Shown here piece after piece: positions 42,165 to 50,039 of a DNA stretch of 64,000 bases (positions within the stretch are counted from its first letter, which is position 1; each line of letters begins with the position of its first letter). Position numbers and translations under genes: made by a program. The DNA lies in assembly GCA_964500225.1 (NCBI GenBank), contig CAZCOA010000007.1, forward strand, positions 1 to 64,000. Reading direction: 5' to 3'. The notes beneath the pieces were generated by a model that had not been told where the DNA came from, made no database searches, and was given only the letters and a program-made list of their open reading frames with translations. Source of the stretch: JAAYDY01 sp964500225. GTDB taxonomy: Bacteria; Planctomycetota; Phycisphaerae; FEN-1346; JAACEH01.

Positions 42165-43532
42165 CTACATCGTCGCGCCGTGCTGCTTGAGGAGCTCCAC
42201 CACCGCCTGGCGTCCGGCGCGCGTGGCGGCGCCCAGCGGCGTCACGCCGTTGGAGTCGCGCGCGTTGATGGCCGCGCCCTTCTCGATCAGCAGACGAACC
42301 CCCTCGACGTTGCCCGCGCCGGCCGCCTTCAGCAGGCTCGACGCCCCGGTTTCGTCCACCGCGTTGACGTCGGCGCCTTTCTCGATGAGTAGCGCCGCCG
42401 TGGACGTCATGCTCGGCCACGTCGCGGCGTACTGCAGCGGCGTCCAGCCCTTCTTGTCCTTCGGGTCCACGGCCGCACCGCGCTCCAGCAGCAGCGCCGC
42501 CGCCTCGGCGCGTTCCTTGGCCACGGCCAGGTGCAGCGGCGTCAGGTCGTACTGGTCGCGCGCGTTGACATCGAGACCGCGGTCGATCAGGATGCGGGCC
42601 ATCTCGGTCTGGCCGTACATGCCCGCCGTGTGCAGCACCGTGCGTCCCGACAGGTCGCACACGCGCAGGTCGGCCCCGGCCGCCAGGAGCTTGTCAAAGG
42701 CGGGCCGCGCGCCGCGAAGCACCGCCACGTGCAACGGCGTGCCGCCGCGCTGCACCACCTGGTTCAGGTCCGCCTTCTTCGCGATCAGGAAATCCAGCAG
42801 CGGCCCCTGGTCGGTCAGCACCGCGTAATGCACCAACGAGTTGCCGCTGCGGTCGCGCGCGTTGAGTTCGGCCGGGTCGGCGCCGCGGGCCAGCAGCAGT
42901 TCCGCCACGTCGAGCTTGCCGCGCTGCACGGCCGAGAACAGCGGCGACCGGCCGCCGCTGTCGCGCACATCGAGCGCCGCGCCGCGCCCAAGCAGCAGTT
43001 CGGCCATCGCGACGCTCGAGGCCACGTGCAGGCTCGTCCGCTCGGCGTTGTCGCGCAGGGACACCACGGCCCCCTTGTCCAGGAGCAGCGCTGCCGTGGC
43101 CACGCGGTCGTACACCGTGGCCAGCATCAGGGGCGTGCGGCCCATGCGGTCGCGCGCATCGATCGTCGCTCCCGCCTCGATCAGCATCGCGGCCACGGAC
43201 GTGTGGCCGGCCTCCGCCGCCTTGTGCAGGCGCGTCTGGAGATTCGCCGAGGCCTCGTTTACGTGGCCGCCGGTGTCGAGAAAACGTCGCGTGCGGATCC
43301 AGGCGGACCGCTCCGCCTCGTCCAGACCGTCGGGCGGAAGTCGCACCTCGGGCACGGCGTCCACCGGCGTCATCTCGCCCATGGCCGGTTCGCCCCCGCG
43401 CGACGGGGCCGCGGACGTCTCGACGCCTGCCACGGGCGCCGAGGCCGCCGGCTCGCGCGCCGGCACGCAGCCGAACCATCCCGTACACGTCGCCAACGCC
43501 AGAAGCAGGCTTGCCACGCAGGTCTGTTTCAT
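42165..43532 (-). CDS. Ankyrin-repeat lipoprotein
   Basis: The 455-aa product has a lipoprotein-type signal with cysteine at about residue 22 (TGWFGC). A linker follows, then about eleven tandem ankyrin repeats from residue 100 to the end, with the typical TPLHLAVAKERAEAAALLL and GADVNARD elements. Ankyrin repeats mediate protein binding; the partner is unknown. The protein is predicted to be anchored to a membrane facing the periplasm, which is typical of Planctomycetota and rare elsewhere. It sits between glyA (94 bases upstream) and hpt, so it shares a transcript with metabolic genes without an obvious reason. Confidence 0.9.
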   Translation of the reverse strand: MKQTCVASLLLALATCTGWFGCVPAREPAASAPVAGVETSAAPSRGGEPAMGEMTPVDAVPEVRLPPDGLDEAERSAWIRTRRFLDTGGHVNEASANLQTRLHKAAEAGHTSVAAMLIEAGATIDARDRMGRTPLMLATVYDRVATAALLLDKGAVVSLRDNAERTSLHVASSVAMAELLLGRGAALDVRDSGGRSPLFSAVQRGKLDVAELLLARGADPAELNARDRSGNSLVHYAVLTDQGPLLDFLIAKKADLNQVVQRGGTPLHVAVLRGARPAFDKLLAAGADLRVCDLSGRTVLHTAGMYGQTEMARILIDRGLDVNARDQYDLTPLHLAVAKERAEAAALLLERGAAVDPKDKKGWTPLQYAATWPSMTSTAALLIEKGADVNAVDETGASSLLKAAGAGNVEGVRLLIEKGAAINARDSNGVTPLGAATRAGRQAVVELLKQHGATM

Positions 43533-43626
43533 GGGAACGTCTCCTCAAACAGAATGGCTGCGGCCCCCGAACCATGCGAGGCCCGAGACCGTGTGTGCGT
43601 CGGTCGGCGGAAACCACGCCCCCCAG

Positions 43627-44907
43627 TCAATCCAACGGGTGCTGCGCGCAGATGTCCTGAATGTCGGCCTTGGCCCGCAGGAACTTCGGGTCCGACTCGC
43701 CGTTGCTCGTCAACACGGCGTCCAGCAGCCGCGCCACCCGACGCATGTCGTCTTCCTTCAGCCCGCGCGTGGTCAGCGCCGGCGAACCGACGCGGATGCC
43801 GCTGGTTTCCTGGGCCGGCAGCTTGTCGAACGGGATCAGGTTCTTGTTGACGATGATGCCGGCCTTCTCCAGGGCGACCTCCGCCTGCCGTCCCGTGATA
43901 CCTTTGGGCGTCAGGTCCACCAGGAACAGGTGATTGTCCGTCCCGCCGGTGACCAGGCGATAGCCCAGCCGACACATTTCGTCGGCCATCGCCGCGGCAT
44001 TGGCGAGGATCTGCCGCTGATAGCCCTTGAACTCCGGACGCAGCGCCTCGGCGAAGGCCGCCGCCTTGCCCGCGATGACGTGTTCCAGCGGGCCGCCTTG
44101 CATCCCGGGGAACACCGCCGAATCGACCTTCTTCGCCCATCGCGCCTTGCACAGGATGCTTCCGGCCCGCGGGCCGCGCAGCGTCTTGTGCGTCGTCGTC
44201 GTCACGAAATCGCACACCGGCACCGGGTCCGGGTGCAGCTTCGCCGCCACCAGGCCCGCAATGTGCGCCATGTCCGTCATCAACAGCGCCCCGACCTCCG
44301 CCCCGATCTCCGCGAAACGCTCGAAGTCGATCTTCCGCGGGTAGGCGCTGGCGCCCATCAGGATCATCTTCGGCTTGTGCTCGCGCACCAGACGCGCCAC
44401 CTCGTCGAAATCAATCATCTCGGTCTTCGGACTCACCCCGTAATGGACGCACGTGTACAGCTTGCCCGAAAAGTTCAGCTTGTATCCGTGCGTCAGGTGG
44501 CCGCCCGTGGCCAGATTCATCGCCATCAACGTGTCGCCGAGCTCCAACGCCGCGAAGTACACGGCCATATTGGCCTGGCTGCCGCTGTGCGGCTGCACGT
44601 TCACGTGCTCGGCCCCGAAGAGCTGCTTGGCCCGGTCGATCGCCAACTGCTCCACCTTGTCCACGATCTGGCAGCCGCCGTAGTACCGACGACCGGGGTA
44701 TCCCTCGGCGTACTTGTTCGTCAGCAGGCTGCCCGTAGCCTCCATCACCGCGCGGCTCACGTGGTTCTCCGAGGCGATCAGTTCCAGCGTGTGCTGCTGA
44801 CGGTCCCATTCCAGGTCCAGCAATTCCGCCAGGTACGGATCGGTCTTGCGCAACGTCTCGTACCGAGCACTCGACCTGTCGTTAATGGCTGCTTCTTGCG
44901 GATTCAT
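43627..44907 (-). CDS. glyA: Serine hydroxymethyltransferase
   Basis: GlyA interconverts serine and glycine with tetrahydrofolate and feeds one-carbon metabolism. The 426-aa product is full length. ELIASENHVS near residue 35, YAEGYPGRRYYGG, HGYKLNFSGK and the PLP lysine in TTTTHKTLRGPR (about 235) identify it. AAGGAG lies seven bases before the ATG at 44907. A longer in-frame reading upstream lies inside the non-coding spacer and the next gene. Confidence 0.97.
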   Translation of the reverse strand: MNPQEAAINDRSSARYETLRKTDPYLAELLDLEWDRQQHTLELIASENHVSRAVMEATGSLLTNKYAEGYPGRRYYGGCQIVDKVEQLAIDRAKQLFGAEHVNVQPHSGSQANMAVYFAALELGDTLMAMNLATGGHLTHGYKLNFSGKLYTCVHYGVSPKTEMIDFDEVARLVREHKPKMILMGASAYPRKIDFERFAEIGAEVGALLMTDMAHIAGLVAAKLHPDPVPVCDFVTTTTHKTLRGPRAGSILCKARWAKKVDSAVFPGMQGGPLEHVIAGKAAAFAEALRPEFKGYQRQILANAAAMADEMCRLGYRLVTGGTDNHLFLVDLTPKGITGRQAEVALEKAGIIVNKNLIPFDKLPAQETSGIRVGSPALTTRGLKEDDMRRVARLLDAVLTSNGESDPKFLRAKADIQDICAQHPLD

Positions 44908-44971
44908 CCAACACTCCTTCTCTCTATGGGCTCCGGCGTCCACCACGGCGCCGGCTTCTTGCCTCCCCGTG

Positions 44972-45568
44972 TCACCACACGACCAGCGAATCCAGAATCG
45001 CCATCGCCTCGGCCAGCCACTGCGACTGCGCATCGGCCGCCGGCCCCATCGCCGTGATGATGTACTGCTTGCCGCCGTGCAGCAGAGCGTACTGCACGAA
45101 CCGCTTCTTCGGCCCACCCGGGACACCGGCCGCCGGCTCAGCGTCGCCGCGGCCGATCCGCTCGAACGTCGCGTCGATCAGGCACGCCTTCCGTCCGCTC
45201 GGATGATCCACCACCGCCGCTCGCAACTCGTCGTACCCGACCGCGCGCCGGGCGAACAGGGCCTGGTTCTCGCGAAGATAGTCCGACAGGTTGGTCGTCC
45301 CCGGCGCCGCGTCCACCGTGACGTTGATCGTCGCCTGGCCCCCTCCCTCGGGCAACCCCCGCACGAACATCGCCGCGTCCTTGCCGCCTCGCGGAAGCGC
45401 CTTGGCCGGCATCCGTTCCCACGACGGCAGCAGATTCAACGCAAAGTGCTTCTGCCGGTCGGCATACGACATGCCCTCCACGCGATCCGGCGCCCCGGAG
45501 CCGCAACCGCCCCAGACCCAGCACAGCGACACCACCAACGCACCCACACCAACTCGGCAACGCATCAT
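44972..45568 (-). CDS. Lipoprotein, PsbP/DUF1795-like (copy 2 of tandem pair)
   Basis: The 198-aa product has a lipoprotein signal with cysteine in WVWGGCGSG. The mature domain contains FALNLLPSWERMPAKAL and ends MAILDSLVVW. That start and end match the layout of the adjacent lipoprotein at 45579-46187 (FAVSVPRGWTVEEL ... MDEIRDSFRVW), so the two are probably paralogs from a duplication. Two adjacent ATG codons (45568, 45565) are possible starts, with a weak ribosome site. The gap to the upstream copy is 10 bases. The function is unknown; related domains occur in membrane-associated small lipoproteins. Confidence 0.78.
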   Translation of the reverse strand: MMRCRVGVGALVVSLCWVWGGCGSGAPDRVEGMSYADRQKHFALNLLPSWERMPAKALPRGGKDAAMFVRGLPEGGGQATINVTVDAAPGTTNLSDYLRENQALFARRAVGYDELRAAVVDHPSGRKACLIDATFERIGRGDAEPAAGVPGGPKKRFVQYALLHGGKQYIITAMGPAADAQSQWLAEAMAILDSLVVW

Positions 45569-45578
45569 GGCGACGTTC

Positions 45579-46187
45579 TCACCACACGCGAAAACTGTCT
45601 CGAATCTCGTCCATGGCCGCGCGATACGGCTCCTGCTCGGACACGGGCACACTCAGCATCAGGGTCCACACTTGCTTGCCCAGGGCCACGACCGTCAGCT
45701 CCTGGCTCACGGCGGTCGGCCCCGCATACGGCGTCCGCACCAGGCGCACCGCCTGCGCCCCTGGCGGCAATCCGTTCATCTCGGCGGCCGCCACGTCCGG
45801 AGGCGGCGTCTCGCCCAGCCCGAATCGCAGCTCCTGCTTCATCAGTGCCAGCACCTCGGCGACCGTGCCGCTCGTGGCGTCGCCCAGGACCACCGGCCGG
45901 GCCTCGCGACGGCTGAACACGTGGGCCACCGCCCGGCGCCCCGACTCGTCAGCCGGGGCCGACAACTCCACCAGCAGGTCGCCCGGCAACTCCTCCACCG
46001 TCCACCCGCGGGGGACCGACACCGCGAAGTTCATCCCGCGGTGCGTGTAAGTGCTCCCGCCGGAATCGGATACGACAATTTCCGACGTGCCGCCGCAACC
46101 GCCGAGACCGGCCGCCAATGTGACCGCCGTCACAAATACCGCGCCGCACCACCGTTGTCCAGTCATCATCCGGTTCGTCACACGCAT
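45579..46187 (-). CDS. Lipoprotein, PsbP/DUF1795-like (copy 1 of tandem pair)
   Basis: The 202-aa product has a signal sequence ending in the lipobox GLGGCGG (cysteine about residue 28). The domain begins MNFAVSVPRGWTVEELPG, the recognisable PsbP-like opening, and ends MDEIRDSFRVW. The start choice is uncertain: ATG 46187 has a GGAG site 11 bases upstream, while ATG 46169 gives a shorter signal with no ribosome site. It heads a (-) gene string that may extend through glyA to 39427. Function unknown. Confidence 0.78.
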   Translation of the reverse strand: MRVTNRMMTGQRWCGAVFVTAVTLAAGLGGCGGTSEIVVSDSGGSTYTHRGMNFAVSVPRGWTVEELPGDLLVELSAPADESGRRAVAHVFSRREARPVVLGDATSGTVAEVLALMKQELRFGLGETPPPDVAAAEMNGLPPGAQAVRLVRTPYAGPTAVSQELTVVALGKQVWTLMLSVPVSEQEPYRAAMDEIRDSFRVW

Positions 46188-46700
46188 ACAGGGTTTCGCT
46201 CCGGGTAGCCGGCGGCGAAACAGACGGTCGCCGGGCCACGAGAATCGAGACATCGCGGCCGCTATCCTAGTCTGCCGCACGCTATAATGCAAAGGTTTTG
46301 GCGAGGGTTTGCCGACGGTCGCCCTCAACGGCGGCCTCCCGCGGCGCGCCGGGCGAAACCCGCCGCCGTGGGATACGATGTGCCCCATGCTATGCCTGCT
46401 GCGCCAGCAATACGGTGGCCGAGGCCTGCGTGCCTCGAATACCGTCCCCGCCCCGTGGCCAAGCCCGCCGCTGGCACGGCTGGACATCAGCCATTATGCT
46501 GACAATCTCCTGGACTGGAAGATGAGGGGGAGGCCAAGACTCTCACGGCCTGCACCTGAAGACAATACCCTGAGTCTCTCCGTGGGCATGCCGCGGCCCG
46601 GGGCGAGGGGATGGGCCGGGCAACGCGCCGCCGGGGCAGCCGCCGATGAGGCGCCTGCGCCCGGCGAGTGGCGTTGCCGACCGCCGGCCTGAGGACGGGA
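46188..46700. other. Intergenic region without visible genes
   Basis: These 513 bases lie between a lipoprotein start and the end of the DUF5320-like gene, both on the (-) strand. GC-rich open frames cover parts of it, the longest on (+) at 46309-46692, but they lack ribosome sites, motifs and consistent codon use. I see no RNA gene or repeat. Confidence 0.5.
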
Positions 46701-47093
46701 TCAGGACTCGGCGGCTTGTTTCTCGAGCTCTTCCATTCGCGCACGGATGCTCCCGAGGGCCTGCTCCAGGTACTCTGCCTGGCCCTTCAGGGCGTCGAGT
46801 TCCTGCCGCGGGGTCGGCGCCGCGTACGGTTCGAGGCCGACGGGCGGCGCCATCGGCGGCGCGAAACCCGCGCGTTGCCGGCCCGTGAGGCCGGTTGCCC
46901 GGAAACGGTTCCGCCAGCCGCGGCCGCCGCCCGGGCCTGCGCCGAATCCGCGACCGCCGCGCCCCCAGCCGAAGAATCCGCGGCCTCCCACGGGGTTGGC
47001 GTACCCCGGCATTGCGTATCCGGCGCAGTAGCCTGCGCCGCGTCCAGTCATCGGGCCCATGCCGACCGGGCCTGTTCCATCACCACGTGGCAT
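46701..47093 (-). CDS. DUF5320-like glycine-rich protein
   Basis: The 130-aa product starts with MPRGDGTGPVGMGPMTGRGA, the hallmark of a family that accompanies NifX/NifB-like and Mrp-type proteins in anaerobes. A Gly/Arg/Phe-rich stretch covers residues 35-65, and the C-terminal 40 residues form a charged helix (LDALKGQAEYLEQALGSIR) suited to coiled-coil pairing. One cysteine (GYCAGY) lies near residue 23. The biochemical role is unknown. It follows the NifX-like gene at 47109 by 15 bases and is probably co-transcribed from the sigma-54 promoter at 47529-47544. Confidence 0.85.
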   Translation of the reverse strand: MPRGDGTGPVGMGPMTGRGAGYCAGYAMPGYANPVGGRGFFGWGRGGRGFGAGPGGGRGWRNRFRATGLTGRQRAGFAPPMAPPVGLEPYAAPTPRQELDALKGQAEYLEQALGSIRARMEELEKQAAES

Positions 47094-47108
47094 CTTCTGC
47101 CTCCTTTC

Positions 47109-47516
47109 TCAACAGGGCGGTCCGTGCCGGCCGCCGCGGCAGCGCCCTCGGCCGCGCCCTTGTCCGCGCCGACGGCGACCGCAGCACCCCGGCATCGCGA
47201 ACGCGCCGTCACTGAGTCGTCCACGGACGAAGCCAGCCAACACCTCCTCGATGTTGCCGCACGTCTGAGCGATGATCCGCACCCCCAGGGCGGCCAGGGC
47301 GGTCTCCATGGGCCACGAGATCGCGCCGCAGATGAGCACCTCGGCGCCGGTCTCGGCGACCTGCGCGGCGCGGTGGTGCGGCGACTCGGCCCGCAGGTCC
47401 GCCTGGACCCGCGAAAGCTCCATCCCGCGGTCGTCCAGCTCGACCACGAGGAGATGCTCGGCCACGTCGAAGACGGGACTGACACGGCCTTGCCAATGGG
47501 GGATGGCGATCTTCAT
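47109..47516 (-). CDS. NifX/NifB-type (PF02579-like) protein with Cys/Arg/Gly tail
   Basis: The first 100 residues follow the dinitrogenase iron-molybdenum cofactor biosynthesis fold: MKIAIPHWQGRVSPVFDVAE at the start and GAEVLICGAISWP in the middle. In nitrogen fixers such domains carry iron-sulfur or FeMo-cofactor precursors; here no nitrogenase genes are near. The last 35 residues are a Cys/Arg/Gly-rich tail (PGCCGRRRRGQGRGRGRC) not typical of the family. The ATG at 47516 has no ribosome site, and the predicted sigma-54 start is only about two bases upstream, so the message may be leaderless. It shares a promoter region with the divergent activator. Confidence 0.87.
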   Translation of the reverse strand: MKIAIPHWQGRVSPVFDVAEHLLVVELDDRGMELSRVQADLRAESPHHRAAQVAETGAEVLICGAISWPMETALAALGVRIIAQTCGNIEEVLAGFVRGRLSDGAFAMPGCCGRRRRGQGRGRGRCRGGRHGPPC

Positions 47517-47528
47517 GCCATAGAGATG

Positions 47529-47544
47529 AGCAACCGGCGTGCCA
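47529..47544 (-). promoter_or_regulatory. Sigma-54 (-24/-12) promoter, left unit
   Basis: On the (-) strand TGGCACG-CCGG-TTGCT matches the consensus TGGCACGNNNNTTGCW exactly. It faces the NifX-like gene starting at 47516. The predicted transcription start falls near 47518. Confidence 0.78.
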
Positions 47545-47606
47545 ACCGGTCCGGTGGTGGACCACGGCCCGCCGCGGCCGTAACAGGCGGAATGGCGAAC
47601 AGCATA

Positions 47607-47656
47607 GTGTTGCAAAATGCCTTGCAGTACGATGCCGGTAGTTGTATAATGCAACA
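47607..47656. promoter_or_regulatory. Candidate activator-binding inverted repeat (left)
   Basis: TGTTGCA (47608-47614) and TGCAACA (47650-47656) form a 7-bp inverted repeat. It lies about 65-110 bases upstream of the left -24 element, within the usual range for a sigma-54 enhancer. It brackets the -35/-10 region of the activator gene. GTGTTGCA (47607-47614) differs by one base from GTGTCGCA in the right-hand region. Confidence 0.5.
47622..47650 (+). promoter_or_regulatory. Sigma-70-type promoter of the activator gene
   Basis: TTGCAG (47622-47627) and the perfect TATAAT (47645-47650) are spaced by 17 bases. Transcription would start near 47657, 56 bases before the activator ATG. The inverted repeat arms flank and overlap it, suggesting autoregulation. 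Confidence 0.65.
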
Positions 47657-47712
47657 TTGTGGCCCGCGACGCGAGAATGCGTCCCCTAACTATCGCAAAG
47701 GAGTCACGGCGT

Positions 47713-49074
47713 ATGGACCCTCTCGATGGCGATCAGCGCGAAACGACGATCCTGGATTCCATAAACGAGGGGGTTTTCACGGTGGATCCCCAGTGGCGGA
47801 TCGGCGTATTCAATCGCGCGGCCGAGCGGATCACGGGGGTCCGGCGCCTGGAGGCCGTCGGGCGACTGTGTTCGGAGGTGTTCCGTGCCAACATCTGCGA
47901 GGGGCGCTGCGCCTTGCGGCACACGATGCGGACGGGCAAACCCGTGGTCAACGCCATGGCCCACATCATCGACAGCCAGGGCCGCCGGGTGCCTATCCGC
48001 CTCTCGACGGCGCTGCTGAAGGATGCCGAGGGCCGCATCGTCGGCGGCGTCGAGACGTTCCAGGACCTGACGCAACTGGAAGAGCTGCAAAAGGAACTGC
48101 ACGGACGCTACACGTTCGAGGACATCGTCGGCCGCAGCCCGGCAATGCAGCGGCTGTTCGACATTCTGCCGCAGATCGCCGAAAGCAGCAGCACCGTACT
48201 GATCGAGGGGCCCAGCGGCACGGGCAAGGAGCTTTTCGCCCGGGCGATTCACCACCTGTCGCCACGGCGCAAAAAGCCGTTCGTGGCGGTCAACTGTGCC
48301 GCGCTGCCCGACACCTTGCTGGAGAGCGAGCTGTTCGGCCACAAGGCAGGGGCGTTTACGGACGCTCGCCGCGACAAGCCGGGGCGTTTCGCCCTGGCCG
48401 AGGGCGGCACCCTGTTTTTGGACGAGATCGGCGACGTGTCGCCGGCGATGCAGGTGCGGCTGCTGCGGGTACTCCAGGAGCGCGTCATCGAGCCGCTGGG
48501 CAGCATCGAGGCTGTCCCCGTGGACGTGCGGATCATTGCGGCGACGAACCGGAATTTGGCGGAGCTAGTGGCGCAGGGCAAGTTCCGCGACGACCTGTTT
48601 TATCGTATCCGCGTGATACGGCTGGAGTTGCCGCCGCTGGCCCAGCGCCGCGAGGACATCCCGCTACTGGTCGAGCACCTGGTGGCCAAGTTCAACCGTC
48701 TCCAGAATAAGAACATCGCGGGGGTTTCCGACGAGGTCATGGCGCGGCTGATGGAGCACGACTTTCCGGGCAACGTGCGCGAGCTGGAAAACATTCTGGA
48801 ACAAGCGTTTGTGCTCTGCCGGGGCGGGGTGATCGAGCTGGCCCACCTGCCGGCGGAATTGCGGCCGGCAGCCGGCAGCGGCGGAGGCGGCGGACCGGCG
48901 ATGACCCTAGAATCGGTCGAGAAGCTGTTTATTGCCGAGACGCTTCGCCGCCATGGCGGCAACCGACGCAAGACCGCCGCCGAGCTGGGGATCAACCCAA
49001 GCACCCTGTACCGGAAACTGAAAGCGTTCGGCATCGCCACCCCCGTAACCGACGGCCGCGGCCGACGAACGTAG
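47713..49074 (+). CDS. Sigma-54-dependent transcriptional activator with Cys-containing PAS domain
   Basis: The 453-aa protein is an enhancer-binding activator. An N-terminal PAS domain (about residues 10-125) has three cysteines in CSEVFRANICEGRC, a pattern that could bind an iron-sulfur cluster or sense redox. The AAA+ domain starts near 140 (FEDIVGRSPAMQ), with Walker A GPSGTGKE near 175 and Walker B GGTLFLDEIGD near 240. The sigma-54-contact loop reads GAFTDA instead of GAFTGA. The C-terminal Fis-type HTH (RRKTAAELGINPSTLYRKL) ends the protein. AAAGGAG precedes the ATG at 47713. Two consensus sigma-54 promoters flank it and point to the NifX-like genes, its likely targets. Confidence 0.93.
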   Translation: MDPLDGDQRETTILDSINEGVFTVDPQWRIGVFNRAAERITGVRRLEAVGRLCSEVFRANICEGRCALRHTMRTGKPVVNAMAHIIDSQGRRVPIRLSTALLKDAEGRIVGGVETFQDLTQLEELQKELHGRYTFEDIVGRSPAMQRLFDILPQIAESSSTVLIEGPSGTGKELFARAIHHLSPRRKKPFVAVNCAALPDTLLESELFGHKAGAFTDARRDKPGRFALAEGGTLFLDEIGDVSPAMQVRLLRVLQERVIEPLGSIEAVPVDVRIIAATNRNLAELVAQGKFRDDLFYRIRVIRLELPPLAQRREDIPLLVEHLVAKFNRLQNKNIAGVSDEVMARLMEHDFPGNVRELENILEQAFVLCRGGVIELAHLPAELRPAAGSGGGGGPAMTLESVEKLFIAETLRRHGGNRRKTAAELGINPSTLYRKLKAFGIATPVTDGRGRRT

Positions 49075-49090
49075 GCACGGAAAGGGGCGG

Positions 49091-49133
49091 GTGTCGCAGC
49101 AGCGGGCAATCATGCACACTGCAATGGTGCGAC
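49091..49133. promoter_or_regulatory. Candidate activator-binding inverted repeat (right)
   Basis: GTCGCA (49093-49098) and TGCGAC (49128-49133) form an inverted repeat about 105 bases upstream of the right -24 element. The left arm extends to GTGTCGCA (49091-49098), one mismatch from the left-hand site. Confidence 0.45.
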
Positions 49134-49236
49134 GCGGAAGGTGGGTGTGGCAGTCGGTCGGGCCTAACAACAAATCGGATTTAACTGCTTTTATTATAGT
49201 GGTTTAGGATTCCTTATCAGGCGGTAGGCCGTTTCT

Positions 49237-49252
49237 TGGCACGGCTGTTGCA
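49237..49252 (+). promoter_or_regulatory. Sigma-54 (-24/-12) promoter, right unit
   Basis: TGGCACG-GCTG-TTGCA matches the consensus exactly. The predicted start near 49263 leaves an 18-base leader with GGAAGGAG before the ATG at 49281. This is ideal geometry. Confidence 0.88.
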
Positions 49253-49280
49253 ACGACTACGTTGCCAGGAAGGAGATGTC

Positions 49281-49643
49281 ATGAAGGTAGCCGTAACAGC
49301 GCAGGGGCCGCAGTTGACGTCGGCGGTGGATCCGCGGTTCGGTCGTGCCCGGTGTTTCGTGGTGGTGGACACGGAGACGGGCCAGTGGTCGGCCGCGGAC
49401 AACGCACAGAACCTGAACGCCGCGCAGGGGGCGGGCATCCAGGCGGGCAGGACGGTGGTCGGGTTGGGGGTGGAGGCGGTGATTAGCGGACACGTGGGGC
49501 CGAAGGCGTTCGCCACGCTGCGGGCGGGCGGTGTGGCGGTGTACACGGGAGCCACCGGAACGGTGGCCGACGCCGTCGAGCAGTTCAAGGCCGGCAAACT
49601 CGACAAGGCCGACGGCGCCGACGTGGAGGGGCACTGGGTGTGA
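49281..49643 (+). CDS. NifX/NifB-type (PF02579-like) protein
   Basis: The 120-aa single-domain protein starts MKVAVTAQGPQLTSAVDPRFGRARCFVVV when read in parts, the PF02579 opening, with DPRFGRA typical of the archaeal/anaerobe branch. NLNAAQGAGIQAGRTV and GHVGPKAFATLRAGGV complete the ribonuclease H-like fold. Such proteins bind iron-sulfur or metal-cofactor intermediates. GGAAGGAG and a consensus sigma-54 promoter lie directly upstream. A downstream paralog at 49701 is likely co-transcribed. The partner enzyme is not encoded nearby. Confidence 0.92.
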   Translation: MKVAVTAQGPQLTSAVDPRFGRARCFVVVDTETGQWSAADNAQNLNAAQGAGIQAGRTVVGLGVEAVISGHVGPKAFATLRAGGVAVYTGATGTVADAVEQFKAGKLDKADGADVEGHWV

Positions 49644-49700
49644 GGGGACCGGCCGGGTCGCACGCTCGCGTTCACTCGCAGTCAGCAGGAGGGTTGCAGG

Positions 49701-50039
49701 ATGAAGATTGCCATTCCGACAGCCGCAGGGAACCTCTGTCCGCATTTCGGACATTGTGAACGGTTCGCCATCGTGGAGGCGGATCCCGCCGGCAAGAAGG
49801 TGAGCGGCATCACGTGGCTGACGCCGCCGCCGCACGAGCCGGGCGTGTTGCCGCGCTGGCTGCACGAGCAGGGGGCCGAGGTGATCATCGCCGGCGGCAT
49901 GGGCCAGCGGGCGCAAGGGCTTTTTGCACAGCATGGCATCGAGGTGGTGGTCGGCGCGGCGGGCGGTAAGCCCGAGGAGATCGTCGCGCAGTACCTGAAC
50001 GGCACGCTCCGCACGGGCAACAACCTCTGCGACCACTGA
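49701..50039 (+). CDS. NifX/NifB-type (PF02579-like) protein with C-terminal CDH
   Basis: The 112-aa protein starts MKIAIPTAAGNLCPHFGHCERFAIVE; the HFGHC segment is typical of the branch associated with Mrp-type ATPases. GAEVIIAGGMGQRAQGLFAQ is the conserved core, and the C-terminus ends NNLCDH. Cysteines and histidines at both ends could ligate a metal or iron-sulfur cluster. GGAGGG precedes the ATG by eight bases. It lies 57 bases after the first NifX-like gene, so both are presumably made under sigma-54 control. Confidence 0.92.
   Translation: MKIAIPTAAGNLCPHFGHCERFAIVEADPAGKKVSGITWLTPPPHEPGVLPRWLHEQGAEVIIAGGMGQRAQGLFAQHGIEVVVGAAGGKPEEIVAQYLNGTLRTGNNLCDH

Noticed and set aside
46309..46692. 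Possible small (+) gene in the gap before the DUF5320-like gene
   Set aside because: It has no ribosome site, no signal or domain, and Pro/Arg/Ala-rich composition typical of chance GC-rich frames.
46701..50039. Nitrogen-fixation gene cluster
   Set aside because: Only PF02579-type proteins are present; nifH, nifD, nifK, nifE, nifN and nifB radical-SAM parts are absent.
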